Source of the DNA: an uncultured Bacteroidales bacterium
GTDB lineage: Bacteria; Bacteroidota; Bacteroidia; Bacteroidales; Paludibacteraceae
Assembly (NCBI GenBank): GCA_944322025.1
Contig: CALUOH010000017.1
Span: forward strand, 1-34,976
DNA: 34,976 bases
Direction: 5' to 3'
Below, in pieces: positions 32,322 to 34,976 of this stretch. Made by a program: the position numbers and the translations under genes. The notes beneath the pieces were generated by a model. That model worked only from the letters and a program-made list of their open reading frames with translations. It made no database searches and was not told the DNA's origin. Positions within the stretch are counted from its first letter, which is position 1, and each line of letters begins with the position of its first letter.

Positions 32322-33683
32322 ATGTCAAACTATAAGTATTTTATAATGCTGGCAGCGATAGCCGCCACATTATGTGCATGTGAAAACAGTGATGACATCA
32401 AGATTGAGCCCCAACCTGTAGAAACAAAGTGTTTATATGAAGTAACTGGCGGAAAGCTCACCCCTGAGGCGGCGGCGCTGGACCTCGCCTCCACGCTCCG
32501 CGCTATGGGCGACGACAGCCGCGCCGCGAAAGTCAGCTCCATGAAGCTGCCCGTCTCTGTGACCCGCGCCGACTTCATGGAGGCGCAGAGTGCTATCATG
32601 CGCGCCCCGCAGCAGGGCGAGGCGATTACCGACGGCAGCGACACCCTCCTCTACCTCTTCAACTTCGGCAATGGCGAGGGCTACGCCGTGATGTCGGCCG
32701 ATGCCTCGCTCGGCGGTGACAACCTTATCGCGCTCGCTTCAAACGGCACTGTCTCCGTCGACGACATTGTGAACCCCGACACCACTAATCCCGAAAACCC
32801 CTTCCTCTACATGCCCAGACTGATGTCTGCACCCGGTGGCCCGACCGTAGGAGGTGGCCCGTCAACTGACATCACCAACCCAGGCGGAGGTCTCGGTTAT
32901 GGACAAATCGGTGGCATGGGTAATTTAGGACATACTCCCTCAAATCTTAAATACGGTGAATGGGAGGAATATTCGGAATACGGCCCTCTGACATCCGTAA
33001 AGTATCACCAAGATTCTCCTTTCGGAGACCTCTGTCCGAATAAGGTTGCTGGCTGTGGCGCCATTGCACTGCTCACCATGTTTTCATACCACGAATCCCC
33101 ATCATCTATTGGCGGTGTTTATGGAGATTGGAGCAGGCTAAAAGATATAGAAAAAGACAGTACTTACATCTCACAAATCATGCCTAAATGGGTTAAATCC
33201 ATTAATGACAAGCTCATTGTTGTATACCACGATGAAAGCACAACCGCGATAAACACCCAGATGGCCATAGCATTGAGGGCATACGGCTATAAAAACGTAC
33301 TCGGAGTTGTCGGCATGAAAGAAGATAAGGTGCAGTCATATATCAAGGGTAATAGACCTTTGGTCTGTGGCAGTTCTACTCCTGACTTTCATGGACACTA
33401 TTGGGTTTTAGACGGTGTAATGACGCAACGGAGACCCACATGGTACATACAGTCTGACGGTACTCCATCCAGTATAACCTATGAATACCGCGACCTCATA
33501 CACTGCAACTGGGGGTGGGAAGGCACAGCCAACGGATACTATAAGTTCCGCGCATTCAACCCAAAAACTGAACGTATAGTCAGGGACGATGGAGAACCCG
33601 TATACTCCGAATCAAGAGACTACGGCTACACTTTTGTAGCTTTCAAATATAATATAGCAAATAATGGAGGACTGACAACATGA
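32322..33683 (+). CDS. C10-family (streptopain-like) cysteine peptidase lipoprotein
   Basis: The 453-residue protein has a lipoprotein signal (LAAIAATLCAC, Cys about residue 20). A propeptide-like region follows with TPEAAALDLASTLR and LLYLFNFGNGEGYAVMSAD, the latter typical of the Spi/C10 pro-domain. A Gly/Pro-rich linker at about 168-200 leads to the catalytic domain. Catalytic Cys245 lies in VAGCGAIALLTM, His359 in HGHYWVLDG, and the supporting segment is HCNWGWEGTANGYY. Compared with usual C10 enzymes (AGCVATA and GHAFVCDG in members I know) both active-site neighbourhoods are altered, but Cys and His remain. It would be membrane-anchored and secreted. The next gene overlaps by four bases, implying a paired function. 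Confidence 0.88.
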   Translation: MSNYKYFIMLAAIAATLCACENSDDIKIEPQPVETKCLYEVTGGKLTPEAAALDLASTLRAMGDDSRAAKVSSMKLPVSVTRADFMEAQSAIMRAPQQGEAITDGSDTLLYLFNFGNGEGYAVMSADASLGGDNLIALASNGTVSVDDIVNPDTTNPENPFLYMPRLMSAPGGPTVGGGPSTDITNPGGGLGYGQIGGMGNLGHTPSNLKYGEWEEYSEYGPLTSVKYHQDSPFGDLCPNKVAGCGAIALLTMFSYHESPSSIGGVYGDWSRLKDIEKDSTYISQIMPKWVKSINDKLIVVYHDESTTAINTQMAIALRAYGYKNVLGVVGMKEDKVQSYIKGNRPLVCGSSTPDFHGHYWVLDGVMTQRRPTWYIQSDGTPSSITYEYRDLIHCNWGWEGTANGYYKFRAFNPKTERIVRDDGEPVYSESRDYGYTFVAFKYNIANNGGLTT

Positions 33684-34486
33684 AAAAACTCATATTATTG
33701 TCATTCATCGTGACGGCAATGTTAGCACTCACCGGCTGCGGTGATAAGAGAGTTCGCATAACCCCGCCGTGCTTTGTCCTGAGCTATGCCGCATTGGACA
33801 GTCTCGCTGTGACTCCGGCGGACAGTTGCCATGACCCCGCCCGCCCCTTCGTCATAGTGGAGCAGCATTCTGCATGGGAACGCTCAACAATAGATTATAG
33901 TAGCGAGAAAAGGGCTGACAACTCTTGGTTCTTGGAGAGGTACAGCGCCAAATACGGAGACCTCTCATTCAACGAGGAAATAACATACTTTGCTAGAGCA
34001 GACTGCCGGCATGGACCATACGTAACCCCCGACATAGCCTCCCTGTCCGTCGTCTCCTCCTCCGACTACGATGCCGCCCACCCTGCCGGGGCAGAGCTCC
34101 GCGACATCATCCGTTACAGCGGAGTATCGCTCTATCCATTTATAAAAAACGGATATAGCGCGCCCGGCTCGTTGGACGGTTACGCGACCGAATGTCAGGC
34201 CGACACCATAGTGGCTGACTACATCAGGTCATTGGACAGACGCTGGGACTACGGCGGCTGTATTTCTCCGGTATTCAAACGGATAGACCAGTTGACAGAG
34301 ACAGACCTCTATCTCAACGGCACTAACACCTTTGGAGCCGCAGGACACATACCGCCGTTCTTCTGCCTCACCTTCATGAGCCTCCCCGACAGCAGGACAG
34401 TCCATGACTTCACACTGACTGCCCACGGCTCAGACGGCAAAGAGTACACCGCCCGCTTCTCCCTCGACTTCTCCGCCGCCGAGTAG
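33680..34486 (+). CDS. Lipoprotein partner of the C10 peptidase
   Basis: The 268-residue protein starts with a lipoprotein signal (MKKLILLSFIVTAMLALTGC, Cys20) and is otherwise soluble. It has several Cys residues (SCHDPARPF, ADCRHGPY, TECQADT, GGCISPVF) and a C-terminal strand-rich part (FTLTAHGSDGKEYTARFSLDF). I do not recognise the family. The start codon overlaps the peptidase stop (ATGA), so the two are translated together. By analogy with peptidase-partner lipoproteins it could be an inhibitor, chaperone or substrate-binding subunit, but nothing in the sequence decides this. Confidence 0.85.
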   Translation: MKKLILLSFIVTAMLALTGCGDKRVRITPPCFVLSYAALDSLAVTPADSCHDPARPFVIVEQHSAWERSTIDYSSEKRADNSWFLERYSAKYGDLSFNEEITYFARADCRHGPYVTPDIASLSVVSSSDYDAAHPAGAELRDIIRYSGVSLYPFIKNGYSAPGSLDGYATECQADTIVADYIRSLDRRWDYGGCISPVFKRIDQLTETDLYLNGTNTFGAAGHIPPFFCLTFMSLPDSRTVHDFTLTAHGSDGKEYTARFSLDFSAAE

Positions 34487-34570
34487 CCCGCAGGGCTGCA
34501 CCCTCCGGCGGCACAGTCGGGCAAAAGCCGGGAGCGCGCAGGCACACCCCTCACCCTCTCCACCCCTCAC

Positions 34571-34602
34571 GGAGCGTCACCACCGCGTGACGCTCCTTTT
34601 TT
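34571..34602 (+). terminator. Terminator of the C10 peptidase operon
   Basis: GGAGCGTCAC (34571-34580) pairs perfectly with GTGACGCTCC (34587-34596) and is followed by TTTTTT, a strong rho-independent terminator. It also lies just past the stop codon of the convergent minus-strand gene. Confidence 0.9.
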
Positions 34603-34608
34603 CATCCC

Positions 34609-34976
34609 TCACCCATCCTCGCCCCTCTTCCTATCTTCATAAGCCTTCGCCCTCCTCTGCACCACCTCCGCCCACCTGCTCCTCGGCCTGAACGCCCTCA
34701 TAACCGCCTCATCCTCAACATACTCCTCACCCTCCGACATAGCCTCCATCTCCCGCCGTCTCCTCTCCTCCTGCCTTGCACGCCGCTCCGCCGCCACACG
34801 CCTCATCCTCTCCACATCATCCTCCCGCAGCTCCTCCTCCGCCCTGAGCCGCCTCATATAATACGCCACACACGCACCCCTGCCAGTCTTATAACCCATC
34901 TCCGCCGCATGCGTATCCCAGTACAGCCTCCTCTCCCCGTTCTCCAGCTCCCTCTTCGCCAGCGCGCTCGCCCTCG
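34609..34976 (-). CDS. Partial, very charged hypothetical protein
   Basis: The frame is open through the right end of the window. The visible part is about 121 residues, including ALAKRELENGERRLYWDTHA upstream of the first ATG at 34899. It is rich in Arg and Glu (RAEEELREDD, RRARQEERRRREMEA), probably a long helix. MGYKTGRGACVAYYMRRLR is the most distinctive block. No function can be assigned. The short distance to a convergent operon's terminator fits a real gene. The true start lies outside the window. Confidence 0.55.
   Translation of the reverse strand, partial: RASALAKRELENGERRLYWDTHAAEMGYKTGRGACVAYYMRRLRAEEELREDDVERMRRVAAERRARQEERRRREMEAMSEGEEYVEDEAVMRAFRPRSRWAEVVQRRAKAYEDRKRGEDG

Overview
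The window looks like a chromosomal segment of a Bacteroidota (order Bacteroidales) bacterium, probably a gut-type commensal. The evidence is the type IX secretion/gliding genes (PorW/SprE, PorX, GldG), the LemA–TPM pair, a DUF3078 protein, a Spi/C10-type peptidase, and many promoters of the Bacteroidota form TTTG-N19-21-TAnnTTTG with no Shine-Dalgarno-like sites. No rRNA, tRNA, CRISPR array or transposase gene was seen.

Region 1 (1-10220) is almost entirely minus-strand housekeeping and envelope genes. A promoter near 10200 drives a 7TM-HD (PgpH-like) protein, GldG, endonuclease IV and a Yip1-like membrane protein. A second promoter near 4795 drives an FKBP-type prolyl isomerase lipoprotein, a TPM/zinc-ribbon membrane protein, LemA and an outer-membrane beta-barrel protein. 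A third promoter near 1600 drives class II fructose-bisphosphate aldolase, which ends at a strong hairpin terminator.

Region 2 (10221-13640) is a decaying accessory island on the plus strand. It has a 5'-truncated Cof-type HAD phosphatase pseudogene with three frame changes, a frameshifted gene encoding two copies of an unrecognised helical domain (with its own good promoter), and an unrecognised gene whose 3' end runs into G-rich low-complexity DNA. An 85-bp inverted repeat lies at the left side. Region 3 (13644-22045) is core again: acpP-fabF, a convergent GNAT acetyltransferase, a 132-bp imperfect palindrome, hflX-DUF3078, and on the minus strand folK, gcvH, a Rieske-like lipoprotein and murF.

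Region 4 (22051-27372) is the most unusual part. Two ~320-330 bp imperfect direct repeats, with a likely third degenerate piece near 278-341, bracket a tight four-gene minus-strand operon. It encodes a 942-residue secreted protein with about four NPCBM-like beta-sandwich domains, one carrying a glycine/alanine-rich hydrophobic insertion; a DUF1963/YwqG-like protein; and two small proteins I do not recognise. It looks like an inserted cargo cassette and is the best candidate for an undescribed system.

Region 5 (27417-34976) carries porW-porX, the regulatory/structural T9SS pair, on the minus strand. Divergent from it, on the plus strand and behind a ~245-nt structured leader, is a secreted C10-type cysteine peptidase lipoprotein translationally coupled to a partner lipoprotein. 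The window ends inside a small, very charged hypothetical gene on the minus strand.
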